Positions 8,017 through 16,594 of a DNA stretch of 64,000 nucleotides are shown here, piece by piece. The position numbers were made by a program, and so were the translations under genes. Within the stretch, counting starts at the first letter, position 1. Every line of letters begins with the position of its first letter. Origin of the DNA: Colwellia chukchiensis (GTDB lineage: Bacteria > Pseudomonadota > Gammaproteobacteria > Enterobacterales > Alteromonadaceae); assembly GCF_002104455.1 (NCBI RefSeq), contig NZ_NBOC01000016.1, forward strand, positions 1 to 64,000. Reading direction: 5' to 3'. The notes beneath the pieces were generated by a model. It saw only the letters and a list, made by a program, of their open reading frames with translations, searched no databases and was not told where the DNA came from.

Positions 8017-8551
8017 AGCAAAAACCATTGCCCTAGTGATAGCCATGTCCGCAAGCACTTCAGTCTATGCGTTTCCGGGCTATCAGTGGGAAAAAGCAGC
8101 ACATAGCGTTGGTATTGATCCAGTCATGCTCTACGCCGTTGCCTTGGCTGAGTCGGCCTCACATCGTGGTCTCAACATGACCAGTCCATGGCCATACGCA
8201 ATTCGCAATGGTTCAAACGCAACCTACGCCAAATCTAAGACAGAAGCAGAGCAACTGTTAAACCAGGCACTGCAAGAGACTGAAAAATATCAGCTCGATA
8301 TTGGCCTTATGCAAATCAATTTGCATTGGCATGGGCATCGGGTGAGCTCAGCAGCGGAACTGCTAGACCCCATCACCAACCTTACGGTCGGCTCAAGTAT
8401 TTTGGCCGAAGCAATCAAGTCTTCACCAAATGATTTAGAGCTTGGCATAGGCCGCTATCACAGTTGGAACGAAGAGCGTGCACGCTGGTATGGGCAAAGA
8501 GTGCTTTCTATCTATCGCAATATTTTACATGAACTGGAGGTCCGTCAATGA
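8003..8551 (+). CDS. Lytic transglycosylase (SLT domain), periplasmic
   Basis: This 182-residue protein has a signal peptide (cleavage likely after SVYA, residue 23) and an SLT-type lysozyme fold. AVALAESA carries the catalytic Glu, LDIGLMQIN is the hallmark GLMQIN, and GIGRYHSWNEERA is the C-terminal tyrosine region. It would open peptidoglycan locally for assembly of the mating channel. Its start overlaps the previous gene by 14 bases and its stop overlaps setC, so it is co-transcribed with the activators. Confidence 0.85.
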   Translation: MKTIKAKTIALVIAMSASTSVYAFPGYQWEKAAHSVGIDPVMLYAVALAESASHRGLNMTSPWPYAIRNGSNATYAKSKTEAEQLLNQALQETEKYQLDIGLMQINLHWHGHRVSSAAELLDPITNLTVGSSILAEAIKSSPNDLELGIGRYHSWNEERARWYGQRVLSIYRNILHELEVRQ

Positions 8552-8847
8552 CAACCAATCAACAAGACTTCTATCAATTAAATTTGGCGTACCTACACGC
8601 AGCACGAGAATTGGCGCGAATTGATCCGCAAGAGGCCGTCTTGCGCTTTGGACTTACACGCGACGTGGTTGATGCTCTGATTAATGCTGGTGTTGACGAC
8701 CTGCAACGAGTGGCGACCTCATCATTCATGCTGTTTCAACCAAGGGGTAACCAAAGCCAACTGATTGAGATGGTGAAGAGCAAAGGCACAGGTATCCCAA
8801 GAATCGCTTATTTATTATCAACCCTAAACAACAAGGGGGATGCATGA
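8548..8847 (+). CDS. setC: SetC, FlhD-like subunit of the transfer activator
   Basis: SetC pairs with SetD to form the FlhDC-like activator that turns on SXT-family transfer and excision genes. The 99-residue protein has the FlhD pattern: YQLNLAYLHAARELA at the N-terminus, then AVLRFGLTRDVVDAL and LQRVATSSFMLFQPR. It overlaps the transglycosylase gene by four bases upstream and setD by four bases downstream. The early promoter under SetR control should govern it. Confidence 0.9.
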   Translation: MTTNQQDFYQLNLAYLHAARELARIDPQEAVLRFGLTRDVVDALINAGVDDLQRVATSSFMLFQPRGNQSQLIEMVKSKGTGIPRIAYLLSTLNNKGDA

Positions 8848-9377
8848 TTGATAACCTGTCCAAAAGTGAGCTATTTACCCGAGCCTCGCTGCTTATTAAA
8901 TACGGATTTCGAACAACCATTATCGCGCTCGATACAGGTTTGCCAATCCACATTATCAGAAGGCTCCACAAAGAAGTGACTGGCAAGTCACCTTGTCCTG
9001 GTCAATTGCCAGAATCTGATGCCATCGTCAAAAGCAGAAGAGCATTAGTTGAAGGCTCCCTGCTTATGGCGCTTTATGTCAATATTGGTGGTGATAATGT
9101 CTACAAGCAATTAAATATCGATGCTTTGATGAAGGCTTACGATGCGTATTTGGTTGCAAGAAAAGAAGCAGATCTTCCAGCTGAGATCCCCTGGAAAAAA
9201 CTGACCATCAATGAAGGTTGGGTTCTAGCTCGTGATTTAAGATCACAGCTTGCATCCTTACACCGGTGTCGATGCGGCAGTCTGTATTTGACGGTATCAC
9301 AACAGCGCATTCAGCTTAAATGTCCTGTGTGTGAGATTATGGCCGAGCAAACCACTAGAGCACTTTTTGAGAACTAA
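8844..9377 (+). CDS. setD: SetD, FlhC-like subunit of the transfer activator
   Basis: SetD is the FlhC-type partner of SetC. Over 177 residues it shows the N-terminal helix bundle with GLPIHIIRRLHKEVTG and a C-terminal zinc-binding tetrad HRCRCGSLYL and LKCPVCEIM, as in FlhC. It begins inside setC (ATGA overlap). It is the last gene of the early operon before eex. Confidence 0.9.
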   Translation: MIDNLSKSELFTRASLLIKYGFRTTIIALDTGLPIHIIRRLHKEVTGKSPCPGQLPESDAIVKSRRALVEGSLLMALYVNIGGDNVYKQLNIDALMKAYDAYLVARKEADLPAEIPWKKLTINEGWVLARDLRSQLASLHRCRCGSLYLTVSQQRIQLKCPVCEIMAEQTTRALFEN

Positions 9378-9434
9378 CATGCAGATGCATGATTTGATTG
9401 TGCACCTCCCGTGCACTTTGAGAGTACTAAGAAG

Positions 9435-9866
9435 ATGACAAACTTACTTAAATCTTTACCAGCACGCTGCTGGTTTATATCACTGGGGCTTTTTCTGGCG
9501 ACTTTGGCTGCGGCTCATTTCTTTCCTTCAGAAATATTAACGGCATCTGCCAAGTTAGCGGCTTTGCCATTTCTGTTCTGCACCGTCGTTTTTTTCAGCT
9601 ACTTGGGTTTCAAAGCGACCTGTAATCCCATCGGACTTATAGCCATAATCACTATGCTTGTAGCAATCGCATATTGGCAAGCGAGTTGGACAATTGTTGG
9701 TTTGGGACTCTCTTTCTTAGCTATTTGTACTGGAATTAGATTCTTGAGTAGCCAAGTTAAAGATTCGGGTAGAACTTTGAGCATTGAAGAAAAATGGTAT
9801 TGGTATAAGCTCCATTCGTTTTTTGATGGCTTTTATCCAAGGTATCCCAAAAAGCCAAAAAAATAG
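9435..9866 (+). CDS. eex: Entry exclusion inner-membrane protein
   Basis: Starting at ATG 9435 (MTNLLKSL) gives 143 residues, the length recalled for the SXT and R391 Eex proteins; an upstream ATG at 9411 would add eight residues. Four hydrophobic segments are visible (about residues 10-28, 43-60, 66-82 and 87-103), and the tail is basic and Tyr-rich. Eex in the recipient inner membrane recognises donor TraG of the same group and blocks redundant transfer. The gene is convergent with traG across a shared terminator, its place in this ICE family. The TraG residues suggest group R. Confidence 0.8.
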   Translation: MTNLLKSLPARCWFISLGLFLATLAAAHFFPSEILTASAKLAALPFLFCTVVFFSYLGFKATCNPIGLIAIITMLVAIAYWQASWTIVGLGLSFLAICTGIRFLSSQVKDSGRTLSIEEKWYWYKLHSFFDGFYPRYPKKPKK

Positions 9867-9895
9867 CCAGCCAACCACAAGCTGGCTACCTTCTA
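9855..9895. terminator. Terminator between eex and traG (strong for traG)
   Basis: TAGCCAGC (9864-9871) pairs with GCTGGCTA (9881-9888). On the minus strand the stem is followed by TTTTTTT, a good intrinsic terminator for the traF-traH-traG transcript. On the plus strand the tail is only CCTTCTATTTT, so it is weaker for eex. The eex stop codon is within the stem. Confidence 0.8.
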
Positions 9896-9898
9896 TTT

Positions 9899-12800
9899 TC
9901 AGTTCCTTCCTGATGCCTGGTTATAAGCCCTAATATCGATCAAGTTGTTCTGAGCATAATCTCCCGCAAGCGATGCATTTGAGATCACCGCTATCTGCTT
10001 ATCCACAAATGCTTTATCTTCTTCAGACACACTGTCAGGGATGTAAGCGCCACTCTCATCCTTTTGACGATACTCATTTAGCATTTGCTCCCTTAGGCCA
10101 AGCATTTCAGGCGACCAACTCGATGAGTCTTCAGAGTTGAATACGCGCCCCGCCAAACCTTCATTGAAAGCTTGAGCGAACACTTGACTTTGAATCGGGG
10201 TCAATCCCATTCTCTGCCCTTCGCTGTATGCTTCCTTTTTAAAATCATCAGCATACTGCTCTAGGAACTCACCATATCGATTGTTAACTGCCGCACCGAA
10301 TGCCCCCGCCAACATGGCTTCAGACTTAGTGCCCCAGTTTACTTCGGAAGCATACTGCGAACTCGATCCACTGTATGCATCATTAAACGCCGTCAATGGG
10401 TTTTCCAAAGAGGTTCCTGCATCAACGGCGGCTTTTAAGCCATCCCAGGTTGATTTGCTGGCCACCGTAGCGTTGTGCAAGAAACCTCGTGAGCCAGGAT
10501 CTTCAAGCGCTTGTTCTTTGTAACTCTCATAGTCTTCGCCAAAGTGATTCAAGGTATGCAGTGCTGCATCAGTATGCTTGCCACTGAAATCACCAATAGC
10601 ACTGGCGCTGTTGAAGAACATTTCAGCACCAGAAACTCCGCTATCATCAGCCATAATGCGTGATCGCCACTGAGATCCAGCTTCACTGTTTAGTCCAGAT
10701 TGATAGGTACTTGTGTCAGTAGCTACGGCCTGCTGAGCTTGCTGCTGATGCGCATTCAACTGTCCATCTATACCAGACAGATTGGTTTGGTAAGCCGATT
10801 GAGCTGCGTTGAACTGAGTTTGAACTGTTGCTGCATCCTCGTAGCCGCCCAATACACCCGATTCAACTTGGCTTTGAGTACCACCAAAAGTAGGTGCAGT
10901 TGATGACAAGCCTTCATTTGAGCGCGGCTGAATTGATCGTAAATCGGCTCCGGTAGCCATGGCCATAACAGTCATTGCTGCTTGATAATCATTGTCCCGT
11001 TCAGCGGGCGTTGAAGAATTGCTATAGGTTAAAGACTCCATAGCTGCGGCCACATACGCCTGATTATCATCAGGTAACAAGCGCTGATACATTGGAAGGT
11101 TTTCACGTAATCGGTTACCGGCTTCAACATGCTGGTTCATATAGCGACCTAAATAATCCATGACTTCAGGATTATCCGCCGCTAATCGGGTTAACGTCGC
11201 ACCATCAGTATTTCTTTGTCCTGATAGACTGTAGCTGGCCTGATCAAGCTCACTAAAGCGGTTTGATGCCGTGACAACGTCTTGTGCTGAACTCTGAAGA
11301 GACTGATAGTCTTGGTTAGACAAGGACATCTCAACGCCAGAACGTCTTGAATCTGAAAGGTCCTTAACCATTGCATCGCGATACTCAGCACGTCGTGAAT
11401 CACTTGATGCCAAGCTTTGCATCTCCCCAGTGAGCGTATTTGCGGTCGTAGATCGAGAACTGCCTTCTGATGACTCAACTTGGCCACTAAAGTTACCACC
11501 TAGATCCAACCCAGCTCGTAACCGTGATATTTTTGGCACTCTTGAGGATTCAGGCTTATCGACTCCAGGCAAGCTACCTTGTGGGGAGTCATTCCCCCCT
11601 GTACCAAGTAATCTTCCCAAGAACCCTTTGTCTGCTACTTCTTTATCACCGGTATTTGTAATAGTTCCATCGCCACCGACCCTTAGGCCTCCTGATAACA
11701 CGCCAGATACCAAGCCACGTACAGCGTCTTTTTTATCGTCTCCGAAACCATACCGTGTTTGCAGGTCATCAGTAACCTGATTAACAACGGCGCTAGATGC
11801 GGAATTAGAAGAACCGATCTGACGTCCAACCGAAGAAAGGTTGTCGTAACTTAGCTTTTCACCAAAAGTTCGACTCATGGTATTGCCAACCTGACGACTA
11901 AAGGCTTGAGTTGCCTGAGTCATGGATTCTTTTGCAGAGCCGACCATTGAACCCACTGCGTTTCCGACAGAGAAACTGCTTAGTAAGTTTGACGCACCGG
12001 TCATTGCAGAACCAGTGAGGGCTGAATTTTGGAACATTGACTGTGATTGCATCACCGGGGCATTTTTTGAGACATCTGGACTAGCCAGCTTTTCATCAAT
12101 GGCATCGCCGTTTTGAAGACGTCCAGCCAAGTGGGTTGCGGTTATTGCTGAGCCATACACGAGCATGAGCGAAATTGCCGGAACACTCGACGCCAACATG
12201 CCGCCAGTAGCTATCCAGGTTTGCAGCACTGAATCCATCTGCATCATCCCAGCAAAAGATGGCACTTCTGTACCTGCAAAGGCATCAAGAGCCGACATTT
12301 TCCCTGCAACGGTTAAATGAATATACAGGTTAATGATGGCCATGACAGGCATCCAAAGTTGAATCCAAAGCAGGATTAACAAGTACTTCCCGGCCATTCG
12401 CATCCCGATTTGGCCAAGGGCTATCACAAAGGCCATCAATGGGGTGATGGCGTAAATGAAACCCTCAAAAAACGTCATCATCGGACGAACAATGCTTTGG
12501 AACAGGGTCTGCTCCGCCGCCCATTGCGTATTGCGCTGCTCAATTGCTTGGTTAACCATAACGGCTGCGGTGAAAGCTTGATCATCCATATACTTGCCCG
12601 TCACGCTTTGTTCATAAATAGGCAAAAGCACTGACGCGGTCATGTACTCTTGGGTGTTAACCGAAGCCAAACCAAGGTTATTCAGTGCATTTCGGATCAC
12701 GTCATCAGTATCCGTTGCTGACGAAGTCCCCAATGAGGCTGACAAAACCTGTTTAAGCCTTGGAATGAAGGTTGATTCTGTCATGAGTTTCAGCTGGCTA

Positions 12801-13468
12801 TAGGCATCGGTGCAGTCCAAATCGCTACTGCTACCACTTAGCATGATGCGCGTGCCATAAATGCGCGAATCAAACCTAATCGCAGTCATCGGGTTAGGAT
12901 CACTTAGCACCTGATCTAGGTTCTTTTGGCCTATGTCGATGCCAATCAAGGTGCATTCTTTGATGTAGTTAAACCACGATTGTTCGATATCTGAGCCACC
13001 GACACGATTTGCATCACCCAACCCAGAGCGATCCATTACCTGTTTTCTCACTTTAATCAGTGACTGTAAACTGGATGCAAAGCCGTATTCCGTCATGGCG
13101 GGAGTTGAGAACGCCGTTTCAAACAATCGCGTGATTTGAAAGCCAACAGTCGAAATCGTACTGCCTGCGGCAGCAACACCGATGGGCACATTATCAACCA
13201 CTCGAACTTGTCCCGTGTACGCATCCTCAATGCTCACTCGGGTACTGGGTCCAAACATGGTTGCAAAGACTAGCCATGAGACTAAGACGTGTTGAAAGTT
13301 AATCCCACGACCACCTTGCATTAAGGCCTGAACAGAGACCATCAATACCCCAATGAGCAAGCCAATGCGAACCATTGAAGTAAAATCGCCTGTACCAGTG
13401 ATCATCGCGACAGCGTTCAGGACCTGCTCTAAAAAAGCCGAATCCCCGATGGAATAGATTTCCCACAT
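9899..13468 (-). CDS. traG: TraG, mating-pair stabilisation and exclusion-target protein
   Basis: TraG is an inner-membrane protein with a long periplasmic/cytoplasmic C-terminus that stabilises mating pairs and is the donor partner of Eex. The 1189-residue ORF has hydrophobic segments near residues 33-50, 60-75, 335-355, 362-385 and 425-445, then a long polar Ser/Gln-rich C-terminal part. Residues 606-608 read Thr-Gly-Asp (NTGDKE), at the place where I recall the exclusion-determining triplet of SXT versus R391 TraG. The gene follows traH by three bases. Confidence 0.95.
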   Translation of the reverse strand: MWEIYSIGDSAFLEQVLNAVAMITGTGDFTSMVRIGLLIGVLMVSVQALMQGGRGINFQHVLVSWLVFATMFGPSTRVSIEDAYTGQVRVVDNVPIGVAAAGSTISTVGFQITRLFETAFSTPAMTEYGFASSLQSLIKVRKQVMDRSGLGDANRVGGSDIEQSWFNYIKECTLIGIDIGQKNLDQVLSDPNPMTAIRFDSRIYGTRIMLSGSSSDLDCTDAYSQLKLMTESTFIPRLKQVLSASLGTSSATDTDDVIRNALNNLGLASVNTQEYMTASVLLPIYEQSVTGKYMDDQAFTAAVMVNQAIEQRNTQWAAEQTLFQSIVRPMMTFFEGFIYAITPLMAFVIALGQIGMRMAGKYLLILLWIQLWMPVMAIINLYIHLTVAGKMSALDAFAGTEVPSFAGMMQMDSVLQTWIATGGMLASSVPAISLMLVYGSAITATHLAGRLQNGDAIDEKLASPDVSKNAPVMQSQSMFQNSALTGSAMTGASNLLSSFSVGNAVGSMVGSAKESMTQATQAFSRQVGNTMSRTFGEKLSYDNLSSVGRQIGSSNSASSAVVNQVTDDLQTRYGFGDDKKDAVRGLVSGVLSGGLRVGGDGTITNTGDKEVADKGFLGRLLGTGGNDSPQGSLPGVDKPESSRVPKISRLRAGLDLGGNFSGQVESSEGSSRSTTANTLTGEMQSLASSDSRRAEYRDAMVKDLSDSRRSGVEMSLSNQDYQSLQSSAQDVVTASNRFSELDQASYSLSGQRNTDGATLTRLAADNPEVMDYLGRYMNQHVEAGNRLRENLPMYQRLLPDDNQAYVAAAMESLTYSNSSTPAERDNDYQAAMTVMAMATGADLRSIQPRSNEGLSSTAPTFGGTQSQVESGVLGGYEDAATVQTQFNAAQSAYQTNLSGIDGQLNAHQQQAQQAVATDTSTYQSGLNSEAGSQWRSRIMADDSGVSGAEMFFNSASAIGDFSGKHTDAALHTLNHFGEDYESYKEQALEDPGSRGFLHNATVASKSTWDGLKAAVDAGTSLENPLTAFNDAYSGSSSQYASEVNWGTKSEAMLAGAFGAAVNNRYGEFLEQYADDFKKEAYSEGQRMGLTPIQSQVFAQAFNEGLAGRVFNSEDSSSWSPEMLGLREQMLNEYRQKDESGAYIPDSVSEEDKAFVDKQIAVISNASLAGDYAQNNLIDIRAYNQASGRN

Positions 13469-13471
13469 GAC

Positions 13472-14860
13472 CTATTCCCCCAGCGCCGTAGATTTAACGG
13501 TGTAATAACGCTGTTTGCGAATGGTCTGAATCACCTGGTTAAAATGCGCCAGCAATTCTTGCTCTGAGCCGTATCTTCGCTGCAACGCAGCGTACTCCTC
13601 ATTGATTTGGCGACGTGCACGTTCAAGGTCTTCGGTTAACAACTTCGCATAGGCATGATCTTCCACACCAGATGTGCTTCTAGCTGCGTTGAGCATGTCT
13701 TCAACCAATGCCCGGGCCATCTCAACAGCAATAAATGGCGCAGCTCTTGAAGCAAACGACCTAGCAGCCCCTTCATTTAATGCTGAAAGTGTTCGAATCA
13801 TGCCGCCAATGCTTGCAGGAGCCGAGGTCATAAAAGCCTTTTCGGTGGTGCTAGCTGCCCCAGTATTCCGAGCAAACTTAAATATAATGCCGTTACTAGA
13901 ACCTGTACCAAGAAGTAAATTTTCGACCTGAGTTGATAACCCGGTTAGGGTCACGTTAGCGATTGTCGGATTTAGACAGCCGTCTTGTGTCACTGTGTCA
14001 CATCGGTACATAGCGACGTTACCGCCATGAATTAGATGCTCAATAGTCACTTTATTGCCATTCAGTCTGGTCAGTTTTGGGGCTTTACCTTGGCCATCAG
14101 CGGCATTAGCAAGATCACCAACAATGATCGAACCAGTCACCGACATAACCGCTTCAAGAAAACGGTCATCCCCCGATGCAAACCAGCTTGATGCCGAGTG
14201 ACGTTTCAATGCTCGCCAAACCAAATTACCTTTAATCGTTTTGTTCACATCAGATGCCGCGACACTCGAAGCGTTCTCATATGGGTTCTTACCATTGGAT
14301 TCACTCCAACTGGTAAAAACGTCTCCAGCCCCTTTAAGTGAGCTCAACATGCTGGCTTCTGTTTGCCCCTTTTTACCAAAAGCAGCTAGGGTATCGTTCA
14401 CGACTCCCTGAGCCATTTGACAGGAATTGCCGAAATACTCGTTCAACTGCTGGATTTTCTTTTGCAGTGTCTCCATGTGCTGAGAGCATTTCTCACACAT
14501 AGCACTGAGCGCTAATTGGAATGCGTATCCCTTGGCGTTTGCAGCAACAGAACGAAGTAATTGAACAAACTGATCTGCATTAACAAATGACAAACTTCCA
14601 GCGAACATATCAATGCCGCCACAACCGGCTTGGAATGACGGAGGCACCATAGAAACGAGGTTCTCATTCATGATTCTGTTATGGACAACAACGCTTCCGC
14701 CAGATATAACGCCACGCCGTTGACTCTCAAACACGCCAGGCGCGGTGGTGTTGGTCATTGAACCAAACAACTGATTCATCTCCTGTTGCAAGCTTGCTTG
14801 GCTCATAGATGAAAAACCAATCGCACAGGCGATTAGCGATACTTGGAATACTTTTTTCAT
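13472..14860 (-). CDS. traH: TraH, pilus assembly protein
   Basis: TraH is a periplasmic F-type pilus assembly factor. The 462-residue protein has a signal peptide (MKKVFQVSLIACAIGFSSMS, cleavage near SQA) and the family's Cys pattern (AGCGGIDMFAGS, AMCEKCSQHME). A long C-terminal helical stretch is rich in Arg and Glu. It lies between traF and traG with two- and three-base gaps, so the three genes form one transcript. Confidence 0.94.
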   Translation of the reverse strand: MKKVFQVSLIACAIGFSSMSQASLQQEMNQLFGSMTNTTAPGVFESQRRGVISGGSVVVHNRIMNENLVSMVPPSFQAGCGGIDMFAGSLSFVNADQFVQLLRSVAANAKGYAFQLALSAMCEKCSQHMETLQKKIQQLNEYFGNSCQMAQGVVNDTLAAFGKKGQTEASMLSSLKGAGDVFTSWSESNGKNPYENASSVAASDVNKTIKGNLVWRALKRHSASSWFASGDDRFLEAVMSVTGSIIVGDLANAADGQGKAPKLTRLNGNKVTIEHLIHGGNVAMYRCDTVTQDGCLNPTIANVTLTGLSTQVENLLLGTGSSNGIIFKFARNTGAASTTEKAFMTSAPASIGGMIRTLSALNEGAARSFASRAAPFIAVEMARALVEDMLNAARSTSGVEDHAYAKLLTEDLERARRQINEEYAALQRRYGSEQELLAHFNQVIQTIRKQRYYTVKSTALGE

Positions 14861-14862
14861 CG

Positions 14863-15807
14863 TTATAACCCTCCTTGTGCACGCAGATAGCGAACAAGGA
14901 ACTCAGGGTCCTGTAATATCTTTTCGTTAAGCTCTTGGGCTGACATCGCGAGTGACACGCCGGGTTGAACAGGTCTGGTGGCATAGTAAGTTTGATCGTC
15001 AATCCAACCGGCTTGATGGGCTGCGAGAATAATTCGATTATTGAGCTCATCAAGGCTCATTGCACCTTGGCCAATGGGAGTGATGACATTAGGTGGATCA
15101 ACTAAGAACACGGCAGGGACAGTCGTAACGGACAATGAATGAGCTTGTCCTGAATCGACTTTGAAATTGGGAAACTCTCCACCCGGTAAAGGCAAGCCAT
15201 CGACAGCAATAGCAAATACCTCGAAACCGTAGTTTAAAGCCATTGATTCGATGATAGGCGCTTGAGCGTGGCAGTAAGGGCAATCCGAACGATAGAAAAA
15301 GAACAGGCCTGCTCGCTTCGCTACTTCACCTAAAGCAACGTCCCTTTGAGCGCCAGCTTCTCGATCCATCCGATTGGCAGCATAGGTTGCCAAGGGTCTA
15401 CGGCTGATTTCATCCAAAACAGGATCGCCCATGACCACCTGCTGACTAACATCAGCAAATAGTGAGCCCTTATCCATCATGACGCGCTGAAGATAAAGAT
15501 AGGCTCTGACATTCTCACTCGTTGGCTCATCAATTGCCTTGTCCATGAACGACTGCATGTGCTCACGAAACCAGGCAGCACTGAAGGGCTTTAGCTCGCT
15601 CTTACTGGACTCCACGACACCAGCTTCCGGCTCTATCAGCTCATCAGACTGCTCAGGTTCAGGAATGACCTGATACCAAAACCAGCCTTCCTGACCACGC
15701 TGATAGAATGGCCCATCACTGGCATGGGCGGGCAAGATGAATAGAAAGAAAATAATGATTGGGATGGTCACCCATAGGATAAACCAAGGTAACAAAGGCG
15801 TTCTCAT
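14863..15807 (-). CDS. traF: TraF, thioredoxin-fold pilus assembly protein
   Basis: The ATG at 15807 (MRTPLLPWF) has a GGAG eight bases upstream and is preferred to one seven codons further up. The protein is about 314 residues, with an N-terminal membrane/signal segment ending near PAHA. A C-terminal thioredoxin-like domain has the CXXC motif FFYRSDCPYCHAQAP and the cis-Pro segment TTVPAVFLVDP. TraF works with TraH in periplasmic assembly of the F-type pilus. It starts the traF-traH-traG operon; hotspot 3 cargo lies directly upstream. Confidence 0.93.
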   Translation of the reverse strand: MRTPLLPWFILWVTIPIIIFFLFILPAHASDGPFYQRGQEGWFWYQVIPEPEQSDELIEPEAGVVESSKSELKPFSAAWFREHMQSFMDKAIDEPTSENVRAYLYLQRVMMDKGSLFADVSQQVVMGDPVLDEISRRPLATYAANRMDREAGAQRDVALGEVAKRAGLFFFYRSDCPYCHAQAPIIESMALNYGFEVFAIAVDGLPLPGGEFPNFKVDSGQAHSLSVTTVPAVFLVDPPNVITPIGQGAMSLDELNNRIILAAHQAGWIDDQTYYATRPVQPGVSLAMSAQELNEKILQDPEFLVRYLRAQGGL

Positions 15808-16504
15808 TGTCAGCTCCAGAAATTTCACAGAGCTAACATGCTAAAGATCCCCGTAAGAGCGGTTGGCCAGATAGATGAAGGAATTATGTGTGTTTCTGAC
15901 TAGCTGTTGTGACCAGTAACAGTAACAACAGCAATTTAAAGAGCCAAATTTATTATTGGACCGCTTTGAGCGATAAGTGGTCGGTCAGATGAACTCGTTT
16001 TTGGACAGAAATAATTTAGAGCCGACCAGCGGCTCGGTGCCAATAGCGAATAATAGCTTTTAAATTTTAAAAGTCGGCTACCGGCTCATAAGCAGACATT
16101 TACGCGACTCAAGTTTTCCACACTTGACTGTTTGGAAAGTGCTAATCCCCATTCTACTAACGTTTAATATAATACTATTTGATTTACTATGCTCGTTAAA
16201 CCAACTTGAATTATAGAGCTTATTTTTATTAGCACAGAAATGTCGGCAAACCTTTCCCTTTGTGATATCTTTGTTTTAAAAGCAAAAAATAGAGAAAGGA
16301 AACCAAGAAAGTCGATGAATTTGCTTACTTATATAAAGAAAGAAACAGTCATCTCTACTGTTAAAGGCCTGAACCTGAAAATCAATAAGGAGCCTGCTCA
16401 TCTCACTATTTCGTATCCGACCGGACAAAGAAATAGTGGCGAAAGGAACAGAAACCATTATTGGGATGCAAAGGAGCTAATCGGCCGGTGCATTTTAAAC
16501 ATTT
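15808..16504. other. Gene-free stretch upstream of traF
   Basis: About 700 bases between traF and the end of the integron cargo carry no supportable gene. An open frame on the plus strand at 16240-16560 encodes a low-complexity basic peptide with no family resemblance and runs into the intron-like hairpins, so I do not call it. The traF promoter should lie here on the minus strand; no clear match was found. Confidence 0.5.
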
Positions 16505-16582
16505 TCAGGAAACGCCCTGTGCGGAGCCGCATGCAGGGTGTTGTGGGGGCTGAGGGCTAGATACCCTCGGCTACCCGATTAT
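16505..16582 (+). other. Possible group II intron 3' end (domain V/VI-like hairpins)
   Basis: Two adjacent hairpins are visible. The first pairs GCCCTGTGCGG with CCGCATGCAGGG (16513-16537). The second pairs GCTGAGGG with CCCTCGGC (16549-16571) and is followed by TACCCGATTAT. The order and sequence resemble domains V and VI at the 3' end of bacterial group II introns, but no reverse-transcriptase reading frame is next to it. If correct it is a remnant lying at the distal end of the cassette array. A plain pair of hairpins is the alternative. Confidence 0.4.
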
Positions 16583-16594
16583 ACGCCTTTATAC

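Noticed and set aside
11191-11499. Minus-strand frame of about 100 residues inside traG
   Set aside because: It is fully inside traG in another frame and has a shadow-type composition; the traG frame has clear family signatures.
16240-16560. Open frame of 106 residues on the plus strand upstream of the RloC-like gene
   Set aside because: No ribosome-binding site, basic low-information peptide, and its end overlaps the intron-like hairpins. It is likely a chance frame.
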